A DNA stretch of 23,635 bases from JAJFFW01 sp038531315 (GCA_038531315.1 JBCBBT010000052.1:1-23635), one strand, 5' to 3'. Counted from the first letter of the stretch, positions 8,780 to 17,306 are shown. Notes: generated by a model not told the origin, from the sequence alone. Translations and numbers: made by a program.

Positions 8780-9102
8780 GTGTGTCGCTCAAGAAAATCA
8801 GTTCGAGAATGGCCGAAGGGGCCGACAAAAAACGAATTCGGCTGGCAAAGACATGGCTCCTAACAGATCTGTGACCTTGTAACAATTTTGAGGCGTTTCT
8901 GGGGCAAGCCGTCAATTGGCCGAGCGCGGCGCGAGCCGAGCCCAATTCTGCGTGCTTCGCCGTTCAACGGAAAGTCAAAATTCACAGGCTTTGTTCTACT
9001 CTGTCCGGCGTCTTGCGCTATTGCGACGGGGTTATCTAACGTTATTTTTTGCCGCTCAGACGGCCTTCGCCGGCAAACTGATCGGGAAAGATCAATATTC
9101 CG
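8780..9102. other. Intergenic region between dxr and rseP (323 bases)
   Basis: This is the largest gap in the envelope cluster, where spacings are otherwise short. It probably holds a minus-strand promoter for rseP-bamA-ompH. Two TTGAC-type -35 candidates can be read on the minus strand, but neither has a good -10 partner. An inverted repeat with 6-base arms AATTGG/CCAATT lies at 8914-8919 and 8942-8947. A short frame of 18 codons on the minus strand (8854-8798) is preceded by AGGAG, but only two bases separate it from the ATG. No tRNA-like fold or convincing gene is visible. Confidence 0.5.
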
Positions 9103-10326
9103 CTACGCCGCCGCCTTCTCCACAAAGGCGTTCGCCAGCGCGCGCGCCTCCATATCGGCGGCGACCGCATCCTCAAGGGTTTCGAGGACGGGCGGGCCAT
9201 TTTGCTTATCCGTCGCTTGCAAGACATCTTCGCAAACGCCTGCAATATCGAGGAATTTCAGCCCCCCTTGCAAGAACGCCGCAACCGCGATCTCGTTCGC
9301 CGCATTTAGCGAAGCGGGGAAAACACCGCCCTTGTTCACCGCCTCGCGGGCGAGACGGAGCGCCGGAAACCGGGCGAGGTCGGGCGCTTCGAAATTGAGC
9401 TGTGCAACTTTCGCAAAATCCAGTTTTTCCGACGGGCTTGGCGTGCGATCCGGCCACGCCAGCGTTGACGCGATCGGCGTGCGCATGTCCGGCGTGCCAA
9501 GCTGCGCCAGCACGGACCCGTCGACATATTCAACCATTGAGTGAATGACGGACTGGGGATGAACCAGAATTTCGATCTGGTCGTGCGGCGTCGGGAAAAT
9601 ATGCGCCGCTTCAATCAGCTCAAGGCCCTTGTTCATCATCGTCGCGGAATCGACGGAAATTTTCGCGCCCATCGACCAGTTAGGATGCGCCACCGCCTGT
9701 TCCGGCGTTGCAGCAGCCATGGCGCTTTTTTCCCAGGTTCTGAAAGGACCGCCAGAAGCCGTTAAAATCAAACGAGAAATTCTGTTTGGTCGTTCAAAAT
9801 CGTAGACTTGAAAAATCGCGTTATGTTCGGAATCGACCGGCAGCAGTTTACCGCCGGCTTTGTCGATCGCCGCTTTGACGACATCGCCCGCGCAAACGAG
9901 ACATTCCTTGTTCGCAAGTGCGATGTCGGCGCCCCGCTCCGCGGCTTGCAAGGTCGGCTTCAGCCCCGCAGCGCCCACAATGGCCGCCATGACCCAGTCC
10001 GCATCGCGTGCGCCGGCGGCCTCGACCGCCTCGGCGCCGGCGCCGATTTCGATATCCTCGCCCGCGAGCGCATCCTGCAGATCGCCCTTCAATGACGCAT
10101 CGCCGATCGCCACAAAGCGCGGCCGGAATTTTTTGGCTTGTTCGGCCAGCAACGCGACATTCGCATTCGCCGTCAACGCCTCGATTTCGATCTCGGCTTC
10201 GCCGCGCTGGCCGGCGAAATCGAGCAAATCGAGGGTGTTGACCCCAATGGATCCGGTAGACCCCAAAATCGTGATGCGCCGCCTGCGCCCCGCCCCCGAC
10301 GTTGCTGGCTTATCGTTCTTGTTCAT
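9103..10326 (-). CDS. dxr: 1-deoxy-D-xylulose 5-phosphate reductoisomerase Dxr
   Basis: Dxr converts 1-deoxy-D-xylulose 5-phosphate to 2-C-methyl-D-erythritol 4-phosphate with NADPH, the committed step of the MEP isoprenoid pathway that supplies UppS. The 407-residue product shows the NADPH-binding motif ITILGSTGSIG near the N-terminus and the metal- and substrate-binding segment LPVDSEHNAIFQ. It also has the ASGGPFR loop, HPNWSMGAKISVDSATMMNKGLE and the C-terminal NAANE motif. All catalytic regions appear intact and the length is normal. It starts 9 bases downstream of the cdsA stop, indicating co-transcription. Confidence 0.97.
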   Translation of the reverse strand: MNKNDKPATSGAGRRRRITILGSTGSIGVNTLDLLDFAGQRGEAEIEIEALTANANVALLAEQAKKFRPRFVAIGDASLKGDLQDALAGEDIEIGAGAEAVEAAGARDADWVMAAIVGAAGLKPTLQAAERGADIALANKECLVCAGDVVKAAIDKAGGKLLPVDSEHNAIFQVYDFERPNRISRLILTASGGPFRTWEKSAMAAATPEQAVAHPNWSMGAKISVDSATMMNKGLELIEAAHIFPTPHDQIEILVHPQSVIHSMVEYVDGSVLAQLGTPDMRTPIASTLAWPDRTPSPSEKLDFAKVAQLNFEAPDLARFPALRLAREAVNKGGVFPASLNAANEIAVAAFLQGGLKFLDIAGVCEDVLQATDKQNGPPVLETLEDAVAADMEARALANAFVEKAAA

Positions 10327-10335
10327 GACTGACCC

Positions 10336-11232
10336 TCATACCCTGCCGAGCATCAATAGCAGATAAATTACAGACGTCATCGCTGTCGTTGCGAAGATCA
10401 TCCCGTCCAGCCGGTCGAGAAATCCGCCATGGCCGGGGATGAGATTGCTGGAATCCTTGACGCCGAAAGCTCTTTTGAACGCTGACTCGGCGAGATCGCC
10501 CAGCACCGAGGCAAGGCCGAGGCACCCGCCGATGGCGAGGAAACGAACAAAGCCGCCCGCCCCGTAAATAGCGCCCATGGCCGCCGCGCCGGCAAGCCCG
10601 CCGATCAAAACGCCGCCAAAGACGCCGCTCCAGGTTTTCTCCGGCGACAAGGCGGGCGAAATCCGGGGGCCGCCCAAAACACGCCCGGCCGTGTAAGCCC
10701 CGATGTCGGCCATCCAGACCACGACAAACAGCGCGAATGTCAGCGCCCGGCCGTTTTCAACCTCGCCGCGCAACCACAGCAATGCGATGCAGGGCGCAAT
10801 AATATAAAGCGCCCCAAAGGCCGCCCATGCGCGGGCGCCGGGAACTTGCGTTGCGTCGCCGCGCGATAACGCAGCCGCCATGACAAATCCGAGCCCGCAA
10901 AAAGCGAAACCCAAAACATAAAGTCCGCCCGCCGAAGATATCAGCGCCGCAGCGGCGGCGGCGGCAAGCGCAAAAAACGCGCGACTGAAGACCTCGCGCT
11001 CGACCATGCGGGCCCATTCATAGACCATAACCATCGCCGCAAACGTAATCACCGCCGCAAATGCGGGTCCGCCGAGATAGGTCGCGCCGAGCGCCGGCGG
11101 CGCCAGCGCGATCGACGATAAAACCCGGACAGGCAATCCGCCTGCAGACTTGCTCGCCGAGCCCTTAATGGGGCCCGCGATGGGGCGCTCGCGGGCAGAT
11201 GACAGCGAGGTCCGTTCCGATGAAGCCGTCAT
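10336..11232 (-). CDS. cdsA: Phosphatidate cytidylyltransferase CdsA
   Basis: CdsA makes CDP-diacylglycerol from CTP and phosphatidic acid, the branch point of phospholipid synthesis, in the inner membrane. The 298-residue protein has several hydrophobic helices, and its C-terminal part carries the family signature: SAFKRAFGVKDSSNLIPGHGG followed by FLDRLDG. A hydrophilic N-terminus of about 35 residues precedes the first helix. The ATG at 11232 has GGAG 8 bases upstream. It lies between uppS (72-base gap) and dxr (9-base gap), the standard order. Confidence 0.96.
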   Translation of the reverse strand: MTASSERTSLSSARERPIAGPIKGSASKSAGGLPVRVLSSIALAPPALGATYLGGPAFAAVITFAAMVMVYEWARMVEREVFSRAFFALAAAAAAALISSAGGLYVLGFAFCGLGFVMAAALSRGDATQVPGARAWAAFGALYIIAPCIALLWLRGEVENGRALTFALFVVVWMADIGAYTAGRVLGGPRISPALSPEKTWSGVFGGVLIGGLAGAAAMGAIYGAGGFVRFLAIGGCLGLASVLGDLAESAFKRAFGVKDSSNLIPGHGGFLDRLDGMIFATTAMTSVIYLLLMLGRV

Positions 11233-11304
11233 GCAGCACTCCGGAACGTCGCGCGATGCAACGCAAAGCCAACTCTCGCATATGCCGTCAGAAAAGCGGC
11301 CACA

Positions 11305-12123
11305 TCAGCCGCCATGGTGGGGCATCTCTGCGCCAACGCCGCCGAACCGGCGTTCACGCCGGTTATATTCTTCAATGGCGGCGGCGAAGACAGCGCCGTC
11401 AAAGTCCGGCCACAGCGTATCGATAAAGACATACTCAGCATACGCTGCTTGCCAGAGCAGAAAATTGCTGATCCGTCGCTCGCCGCTGGTCCGGATCACA
11501 AGATCGGGATCGGGCGCATCGCTCGTATCGAGCCGATCCGATAATGCGGCCTCATCAACGGCGTTGGGCGCCAGTACGCCGGCTTTGACGTCCTGCGCGA
11601 GGCTGCGCGCCGCCCGAACGAGTTCATCGCGGCCGCCATAATTAAAAGCGATATAGAGGTGAAACCCGCTATTGCCGGCGGTCTCCGATTCGGCGCGTGA
11701 AACCAGAAGGCGCAGATCGAGATCAAGGCTCGTGCGATCGCCAATAATCCGCACCCGGACGCCTTCTTTTTTCAGCTTGGGCAGGTCCTCGCCGATAAAT
11801 TTCCGCAAGAGGCTCATCAGATCGCGAACTTCGCCGGCGGGTCGGCGCCAGTTTTCGGTGGAAAAACTGTACAGTGTCAGATGAGTGAGACCGAGTTCGC
11901 GCGCAGACTCCACCGCACGGCGCGCCGCCTGAACACCTTCGCGATGACCGGCCGCCCGCGGCAGACCGCGCGCCGCCGCCCAGCGCCCGTTCCCGTCCAT
12001 GATAATGGCCGCATGGCGCGCCCCGCGCCCCTCGCCGCCCTTTTGCGTATCCGCCGCATCGGATGGCGAGGCGGCGGCGGAAGGCGATGGGCTTGCGGCT
12101 TTCGGGACAGTTCCGCCGGGCAT
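11305..12123 (-). CDS. uppS: Undecaprenyl (isoprenyl) diphosphate synthase UppS
   Basis: UppS condenses isopentenyl diphosphate units onto farnesyl diphosphate to make the C55 carrier lipid for peptidoglycan and polysaccharide synthesis. The conserved core starts at HAAIIMDGNGRWAAARGLPR, with the catalytic aspartate in MDGNGRW. It continues with LTLYSFSTENWRRP, FNYGGRDEL, PDLVIRTSGERRISNFLLWQ and DTLWPDF. I chose ATG 12123 because GGAG stands 5 bases upstream. A GTG at 12171 would add 16 residues and overlap the frr stop as GTGA, so that start is also possible. Either way the enzyme carries an unusual N-terminal tail rich in Pro, Ser and Ala before the core. Confidence 0.94.
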   Translation of the reverse strand: MPGGTVPKAASPSPSAAASPSDAADTQKGGEGRGARHAAIIMDGNGRWAAARGLPRAAGHREGVQAARRAVESARELGLTHLTLYSFSTENWRRPAGEVRDLMSLLRKFIGEDLPKLKKEGVRVRIIGDRTSLDLDLRLLVSRAESETAGNSGFHLYIAFNYGGRDELVRAARSLAQDVKAGVLAPNAVDEAALSDRLDTSDAPDPDLVIRTSGERRISNFLLWQAAYAEYVFIDTLWPDFDGAVFAAAIEEYNRRERRFGGVGAEMPHHGG

Positions 12124-12167
12124 AGTGTCTCCAGTTCGCAGCGCGTTCCTTGCGCCGCCCGCAGGCT

Positions 12168-12722
12168 TCACACCTGCATGATTTCAGTTTCTTTGGTCGA
12201 GAGCGCCTCGTCGATCTTCTTGACCATGGCGTCCGTCAGCTTTTGAACGTCGTCTGACATTTTCTTCTGGTCGTCTTCGCTGACGCCTTCGGCTTTCTTG
12301 ATCGATTCCATTCCTTCACGGCGCACATTCCGTACCGCAACGCGCGCCTGTTCGGCATATTTGCCGGCGACCTTGGTTAACTCGACGCGACGCTCTTCGG
12401 TCAGCGGGGGCAACGGGATGCGCACCGTTGTGCCGTCAACGACCGGATTGACGCCGAGCCCCGATTCGCGGACCGCTTTTTCCACGGCGGCGACAAGACC
12501 TTTGTCCCAGACCTGAATGGAAACCGTGCGCGGCTCGGGAACGCCGACCGTGCCGACCTGGTTCATCGGCATTTGCGAGCCGTATGCGTCAACCGAAATC
12601 GGCTCGACGAGAGACGTCGAGGCGCGGCCGGTCCGCAAGCCGGAAAATTCGGTCTTCAGAGCGGCTAGCGCGCCGTCCATGCGCTTTTCCAAATCCTTTA
12701 GGTCAACGCCGTCGCTGCTCAT
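12168..12722 (-). CDS. frr: Ribosome recycling factor
   Basis: Frr, with EF-G, splits post-termination ribosomes. The 184-residue product has the normal length. Family segments are visible: LKTEFSGLRTGRASTSLVEPI, DAYGSQMPMNQVGTVGVPEPRT, WDKGLVAAVEKAV, IPLPPLTEERRVEL and the C-terminal long helix with DDQKKMSDDVQKLTD. AAGGAG lies 8 bases before the ATG at 12722. It follows pyrH, with which it forms a conserved pair, but an intrinsic-terminator-like hairpin separates the two. Confidence 0.98.
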   Translation of the reverse strand: MSSDGVDLKDLEKRMDGALAALKTEFSGLRTGRASTSLVEPISVDAYGSQMPMNQVGTVGVPEPRTVSIQVWDKGLVAAVEKAVRESGLGVNPVVDGTTVRIPLPPLTEERRVELTKVAGKYAEQARVAVRNVRREGMESIKKAEGVSEDDQKKMSDDVQKLTDAMVKKIDEALSTKETEIMQV

Positions 12723-12762
12723 CGCATGATCTCCTTGGGTTCTTCTTGACTGTTATTACGGC

Positions 12763-12789
12763 AAAAAGACGGGCCACGCCCGCCTTTTC
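12763..12789 (-). terminator. Intrinsic terminator or attenuator between pyrH and frr
   Basis: Read on the minus strand, GGCGGGC (12784-12778) pairs with GCCCGTC (12774-12768) around a 3-base loop, with one G-U pair. The stem is flanked by AAAA before and TTTTT after (12767-12763). It lies 20 bases after the pyrH stop and 41 bases before the frr start, so it could set the ratio of pyrH to downstream transcripts. No separate frr promoter is obvious in the remaining space. Confidence 0.7.
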
Positions 12790-12808
12790 TGAGGGCAAAT
12801 TCAGGCTT

Positions 12809-13564
12809 TTAACTGTCGGCGATGATCGTATGGCGGCCTTCGCCGGTCAAAGCGCCGACGATCCCGCCCTGTGCGCCGATCGGGAAGACGACAATTGGGA
12901 TCGCATTTTCCCGGGTCAAGGCGATGGCGGCCTGATCCATCACTTTCAGATCGCGCACCATGACTTCGTGATAGGTCAGCGTGTCGAAGCGCTCTGCGTC
13001 CGGGTTCGTCTTCGGGTCCGCTGTGTAGACCCCGTCAACTTGCGTGCCCTTCAAGATCGCATCGCACCCCATTTCGGCCGCCCGCAGCGCCGCCGCGGTG
13101 TCAGTGGTGAAGTAGGGATTGCCGGTGCCGGCGGCGAAAATCACGATCCGCCGTTTTTCCATATGACGGATCGCCCGGCGGCGAATATAAGGCTCGCAAA
13201 TCGCCGTCATCTCAATCGCCGAGAGAACGCGCGTATAGAGCCCGATTTCCTCCAGCGCATTCTGGACGGCGAGCGCATTCATCACAGTCGCAAGCATGCC
13301 CATATAATCGGCGCTGGCGCGCTCCATGCCTTTGGCGGCCTGACTGACGCCGCGAAAAATATTGCCGCCGCCGATCACCAGACAGATCTCGACGCCAAGG
13401 TCCTGTGCGTCTTTGATTTCTTGCGCGATGCGCGAGACGGTTTCCTGATCGATCCCATACTGGCCGCCGCCCATCAGCGCTTCGCCGGAAATCTTGAACA
13501 AGACGCGCTTGAAACGCGCCTCGCCGCTGCCGCCGTCTTTCCCGGAAGAGGATTTTTCAGCCAT
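12809..13564 (-). CDS. pyrH: Uridylate (UMP) kinase PyrH
   Basis: PyrH phosphorylates UMP to UDP, feeding nucleotide-sugar and RNA synthesis. The 251-residue protein belongs to the amino-acid kinase fold. It has FKRVLFKISGEALMG at the start of the core, VIGGGNIFRG, the segment RRAIRHMEKRRIVIFAAGTGNPYFTTDTAA, DGVYTADPK and ENAIPIVVFP. About 16 extra hydrophilic residues (rich in Ser, Gly and Lys) precede the core. AAGGA lies 8 bases upstream of ATG 13564. In many genomes rpsB-tsf precede pyrH. Here the upstream neighbours are a methyltransferase and a RusA-like nuclease, so pyrH probably has its own promoter; a TTGACT -35-like element is at 13614-13609. Confidence 0.98.
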   Translation of the reverse strand: MAEKSSSGKDGGSGEARFKRVLFKISGEALMGGGQYGIDQETVSRIAQEIKDAQDLGVEICLVIGGGNIFRGVSQAAKGMERASADYMGMLATVMNALAVQNALEEIGLYTRVLSAIEMTAICEPYIRRRAIRHMEKRRIVIFAAGTGNPYFTTDTAAALRAAEMGCDAILKGTQVDGVYTADPKTNPDAERFDTLTYHEVMVRDLKVMDQAAIALTRENAIPIVVFPIGAQGGIVGALTGEGRHTIIADS

Positions 13565-13741
13565 GGAAGGGTCCTTTTGATCGCGAAAGCCCGCAGCAAA
13601 AACGCTTTAGTCAAGCGGTCGGCCGGGCCCCGCGCGCCGTTGCGCGCAACTTAGACCCGGTCGGCCAAGATGCAAGCGCGGCATCTGGCGCGATCGCGCC
13701 GCCGACGCCGGCCCGGCAATTTCAACCGGTGCCCGCCAGCA

Positions 13742-14551
13742 TCAAGCGACGTCGCCGCCAGCGTCCGGGGCGCCGGCGCTTTTTTTGAAAACCCACAACG
13801 TTTGACCCATCTCATCGGCGGGACCGGCGACTGCGTCGAAGCGCGCTTCAAAACGGCGGCGCACCGCAGGCTCGGGATGGTAACTGGCGAAGAGGCGGCT
13901 GCCTTCCGCGACATTGGCGCGATAGACCGCCTCCCCGGCGTCGAACGCGCGCTGTTCATCCGGCAGCAACTGACCGGGCGCATACCGTCCGTGCACTGTA
14001 AAAATAAACAGCCCGCCCGGCTTCAGACTGTCGGCGATCGCCTCGACCCAGGCGGCTTCGGCAGTCTGTGACAGATGGGTGAAAACCGAGATTGCGTAGA
14101 TCACGTCCTGCGAGCCTGCCGCAAGCGGCCATGGCGGCGTCAGATCGTTTTCGACGAATTCGATATCCGCGATGTTGCTCCGGGCCCAGGCGATTGCGTC
14201 GCCATTGAGATCGGTTCCGGTCCGCTTCGCTGTCGTCGGCATATGCCGCAGAATACGCGCAAGCCCGCAGCCCCATTCCGCGACAGCCTCAGCCTGGCGT
14301 CCGAGATGGCGCTCAATCAACGCCGTCAACGTCGCCGCGTCGCGCTGTCCGCTTTCCCAGTACAGCCGATAGGACGCGTGGGCGTACATGTCGTGCATCC
14401 ACCACAGCGGCGGCGGCGCAAAATCAGGCGCCGCGCGCGCAAAGGCGGCGTTGTCGCGCCGCACCCCGGCGGCTTCGCGGACAAATCGCACCCGCTCAAG
14501 GGCCGGCAACAGATGAAGCCGTCGCGCGATCGCTAGAAGAGACTGACGCAT
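13742..14551 (-). CDS. Class I SAM-dependent methyltransferase, substrate unknown
   Basis: The 269-residue protein has a Rossmann methyltransferase core. AEWGCGLARI (residues 91-100) is the SAM-binding motif I, the Asp in GTDLNGDAIAWA (112-123) is the expected ribose contact, and EFVENDLT (131-138) is the motif III region. DVIYAISVFTHLS (149-161) follows and LKPGG (176-180) marks the post-core loop. The N-terminal 80 residues hold WWMHDMYAHASYRLYWESG, which does not suggest a known substrate class to me. I chose ATG 14551 over an earlier start at 14593 because AGGGG lies 8 bases upstream. It begins 57 bases after the RusA-like gene on the same strand. Target could be a small molecule, protein or lipid; the sequence does not decide. 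Confidence 0.85.
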   Translation of the reverse strand: MRQSLLAIARRLHLLPALERVRFVREAAGVRRDNAAFARAAPDFAPPPLWWMHDMYAHASYRLYWESGQRDAATLTALIERHLGRQAEAVAEWGCGLARILRHMPTTAKRTGTDLNGDAIAWARSNIADIEFVENDLTPPWPLAAGSQDVIYAISVFTHLSQTAEAAWVEAIADSLKPGGLFIFTVHGRYAPGQLLPDEQRAFDAGEAVYRANVAEGSRLFASYHPEPAVRRRFEARFDAVAGPADEMGQTLWVFKKSAGAPDAGGDVA

Positions 14552-14608
14552 ACCGTCACCCCTATCGCGATTGTCTTTTCGATGACCAGCCAATTTTAGC
14601 AGGGACCG

Positions 14609-15058
14609 TCAGTCCCGGTCACTGTTTTTGCTGAGGCGATCAAACAGCGTTTCATCGAGCCTTGTCGCTTCCGGCGGCGCCGGCAGCGGTCGCACGAGGA
14701 TCGCAATTTCGTTGGCGTCGCCAATAAATTTTTCCGACGTCAACCGCATCACCTGACGGTCGTCGCGCCAGAAAATTCCGTTCAAGGCGTCAAGGCAGGC
14801 TTTTGCGATATTATCGACGTCGTGGGCGCCTTTCTTTGTCTCAAGGACGCTCGTCCAAATTCTGACCTCGAACGGATCAAACGACGGCCGGCGGGCCCCG
14901 ACTTCCTTGCGGCAGAAGGCGGCCACCATTTTCTTTAAACGCCGGGTCTGGGTCGTCGCGGCGTTGATTTTCAACAACGTCGCCTCGCCGCGGAACAGCG
15001 CCTGCACGGGCCCTTTGCCGGAGAGACGGCGTACGCCGGCGTCGGAAAGAGATGCCAT
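14609..15058 (-). CDS. RusA-family Holliday junction resolvase
   Basis: RusA enzymes are small dimeric endonucleases that cut four-way DNA junctions; many come from lambdoid prophages. In this 149-residue protein the segment DVDNIAKACLDALNG (residues 80-94) followed by FWRDDRQV (96-103) matches the RusA active-site pattern of acidic residues (D80, D82, D99/D100) plus K86. An SEKF segment follows at 108-111. The final 25 residues (APPEATRLDETLFD...) are an extra tail. GGAG lies 8 bases before ATG 15058. No phage genes are visible nearby, so it may be a domesticated copy. It probably shares a transcript with the methyltransferase downstream. Confidence 0.8.
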   Translation of the reverse strand: MASLSDAGVRRLSGKGPVQALFRGEATLLKINAATTQTRRLKKMVAAFCRKEVGARRPSFDPFEVRIWTSVLETKKGAHDVDNIAKACLDALNGIFWRDDRQVMRLTSEKFIGDANEIAILVRPLPAPPEATRLDETLFDRLSKNSDRD

Positions 15059-15158
15059 ATGAAGTCTCCGGTGAAATCTCCAGATTTGAGATCGAAAATG
15101 CCGCCCCGCGCCCTTCCACTAAGCCTGGGCGGGCGTTAAACCCATGAAGGCAATAAGA

Positions 15159-15188
15159 GCACGGTCGGCGTCACCGCCGGGGCCGTGC
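15159..15188 (+). other. Hairpin in the sspB leader
   Basis: GCACGG (15159-15164) pairs with CCGTGC (15183-15188), and the inner GGCG (15167-15170) pairs with CGCC (15175-15178). The hairpin lies about 100 bases ahead of the chosen sspB start, in the divergent gap between the RusA-like gene and sspB. No T tract follows, so it is not a standard terminator. A role is not evident. Confidence 0.35.
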
Positions 15189-15284
15189 AGTGAGAGAGAA
15201 CAGCAGCGACGCCATCGCAGCAAGGGCCGCACAAAAGGCAGCCGGCCAAGGCGCACGCTTATCGTGGCGCGTGGAAAGCACATC

Positions 15285-15842
15285 GTGAGTGACATTGAAC
15301 TAGACTACGAGTACCTCGCCAACAACGCCTTGCGGCGGGTCGTCGCCGACGTGCTGGCGATCACGACCGACCTTGGCGAAGCGCCCGGCGAGCATCACTT
15401 CTATATTGAATTTGCAACAGACGCAGACGGCGTCGTCATGCCGGATGACTTACGGGCGGCCTATCCGAAGACGATGACGATCGTCTTGCAACACCAGTTT
15501 GAAAATCTGATCGTTGATGAAACCGGTTTCTCCGTGACGCTCTGGTTTAAAGGCAAGCAGGCCGATCTCAGAATTCCGTTCGACGCGATGGTGAGTTTTG
15601 CCGACCCGAGCGTGCAATTCGGATTGCGGTTCGACATGGCGACAGCGGGCGCGCAGGGTGGATCAAAGTCACTCAACAGCGACGCCGGCGACACGCTCGC
15701 GCCGCCGGCGCCTGAACAGATGCCTGCGCCGCCGCCGAAAGTCGATGAGAAAGACGCCGCAAAGCCGGATACGGACAAACAAACGGACAAAGAAAACGAG
15801 GGCGCGGATGTCGTCAGTCTCGATTCGTTTCGCAAGAAGTAA
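15285..15842 (+). CDS. sspB: ClpXP adaptor SspB (alpha type), copy 1
   Basis: SspB tethers ssrA-tagged proteins to the ClpXP protease. The 185-residue product begins VSDIELDYEYL, with the core APGEHHFYIEF, MTIVLQHQFENL, and FADPSVQFGLRF closing the globular domain near residue 118. A Pro/Ala-rich and then charged linker follows. The C-terminus VVSLDSFRKK is the likely ClpX-docking tail. I chose GTG 15285, with GGAAAG 8 bases upstream, rather than the ATG at 15144. The 47 residues added by the longer frame are basic and unlike the family, and the second copy in this window starts at the equivalent GTG. fumC follows 75 bases downstream on the same strand. Confidence 0.94.
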   Translation: MSDIELDYEYLANNALRRVVADVLAITTDLGEAPGEHHFYIEFATDADGVVMPDDLRAAYPKTMTIVLQHQFENLIVDETGFSVTLWFKGKQADLRIPFDAMVSFADPSVQFGLRFDMATAGAQGGSKSLNSDAGDTLAPPAPEQMPAPPPKVDEKDAAKPDTDKQTDKENEGADVVSLDSFRKK

Positions 15843-15917
15843 CCGCGCCGCCTCGCTTCGCAGCCTCCCTGCGCCGCTCCTTTTCGCCGTCCCCTTTCAG
15901 CTTTGGAAGACAATACG

Positions 15918-17306
15918 ATGACCACACGCACTGAGTCAGACAGTTTCGGCCCGCTCGACGTGCCGTCCGAGAAATATTATGGCGCGCAGTCGGCGCGCTC
16001 GCTGATCAATTTCCCGATCGGCGAAGAGACCATGCCGGCGCCGCTGGTTCGCGCCCTCGGCGTTGTGAAAAGATCAGCGGCGCGCGCCAATCTGGCGCTC
16101 GACAACATTGACAGCCGGATCGGCGACGCGATCGTCAACGCGGCGGGCGAAGTTGCGGAAGGCAAACTGAACGATCACTTTCCCTTGTCGGTCTGGCAGA
16201 CCGGCTCGGGCACGCAGTCAAACATGAACACCAACGAGGTGGTCGCCAACCGCGCCATCGAATTGCTTGGCGGCGTACTCGGATCGAAAGATCCGGTGCA
16301 CCCGAACGACCACGTCAATCGCAGCCAGTCGTCGAATGACACGTTCCCGACAGCGATGCACATCGCCGCCGCTGAAGAGATCACCCATCGCCTCGCACCG
16401 GCGCTCCAGACATTGCGCAACGCCCTCAACGACAAGGCGGCCGCGTTCAAGGACATCGTCAAGATTGGCCGCACGCACCTCCAGGACGCAACGCCGCTGA
16501 CGCTGGGGCAGGAATTTTCCGGCTATGTCGCGATGGTCGAAAACGGCGTTGAGCGGGCCGAGGGCGTCCTTCCCCGGCTCTATGCATTGGCTCAGGGCGG
16601 CACCGCCGTCGGTACGGGGATCAACGCCAAGCCGGGTTTTGCGGAAAAGTTCGCCGAAGAAGTCGCCGCCTACACAAATCTTCCGTTTGTCACGGCGCCG
16701 AATAAATTCGAAGCGCTCGCGACCCATGACGCGATGGTCGAGGCCCACGGCGCGCTGAACGAAATCGCCGTCAGCCTTTTCAAGATCGCGAACGATATCC
16801 GCCTTCTCGGCTCAGGGCCGCGCTCAGGCATCGCTGAAATTTCCCTGCCGGAAAACGAGCCCGGCTCGTCAATCATGCCCGGCAAGGTCAACCCGACGCA
16901 GTGCGAAGCCATGACCATGGTGTGCGCGCAGGTGATGGGCAACAACGCCGCAGTGTCATTCGCCGGCAGCCAGGGGCACTTTGAACTGAACGTCTTCAAG
17001 CCGGTGATCGCCTACAACGTACTTCAGTCGATCCGCCTGCTCAGCGACGCAAGCGTATCGTTTACGGACAAATGCATTGTCGGCATTACGGCGAATGAAG
17101 ATCGCATCACTGAACTCATGGAGCGTTCATTGATGCTTGTGACGGCGCTTGCCCCGACAATCGGCTACGACAAGGCCACGGAAATCGCGAAGACAGCGCA
17201 CAAAAACGGCACGACCCTCAAGGAAGAAGCAGTTAAACTCGGTTATGTGACCGCTGAAGATTACGACCGGATTGTCCGCCCCGAGAAGATGATTTCACCG
17301 CAATAA
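15918..17306 (+). CDS. fumC: Class II fumarate hydratase FumC
   Basis: FumC reversibly hydrates fumarate to L-malate in the TCA cycle, without an iron-sulfur cluster. The 462-residue protein shows GSGTQSNMNTNEV, GRTHLQDATP with the conserved catalytic histidine (residue 187), and the superfamily signature GSSIMPGKVN (316-325) on the catalytic serine loop. Length matches the family. ATG 15918 was chosen over an in-frame TTG at 15903 because GGAAGA lies 7 bases upstream of the ATG. It probably shares a transcript with sspB and is closed by a strong terminator 20 bases past its stop. Confidence 0.97.
   Translation: MTTRTESDSFGPLDVPSEKYYGAQSARSLINFPIGEETMPAPLVRALGVVKRSAARANLALDNIDSRIGDAIVNAAGEVAEGKLNDHFPLSVWQTGSGTQSNMNTNEVVANRAIELLGGVLGSKDPVHPNDHVNRSQSSNDTFPTAMHIAAAEEITHRLAPALQTLRNALNDKAAAFKDIVKIGRTHLQDATPLTLGQEFSGYVAMVENGVERAEGVLPRLYALAQGGTAVGTGINAKPGFAEKFAEEVAAYTNLPFVTAPNKFEALATHDAMVEAHGALNEIAVSLFKIANDIRLLGSGPRSGIAEISLPENEPGSSIMPGKVNPTQCEAMTMVCAQVMGNNAAVSFAGSQGHFELNVFKPVIAYNVLQSIRLLSDASVSFTDKCIVGITANEDRITELMERSLMLVTALAPTIGYDKATEIAKTAHKNGTTLKEEAVKLGYVTAEDYDRIVRPEKMISPQ

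Noticed and set aside
8798..8854. 18-codon minus-strand leader frame upstream of rseP
   Set aside because: AGGAG is only two bases from the ATG, too close for efficient initiation, and no regulatory codon bias is seen.
12584..13654. Plus-strand frame of 356 codons
   Set aside because: It is antisense to pyrH and part of frr, and no family motif is recognisable.
15144..15284. 47-codon N-terminal extension of sspB copy 1
   Set aside because: It is very basic and unlike the family. Copy 2 starts at the equivalent GTG, and that GTG has a suitable ribosome binding site.
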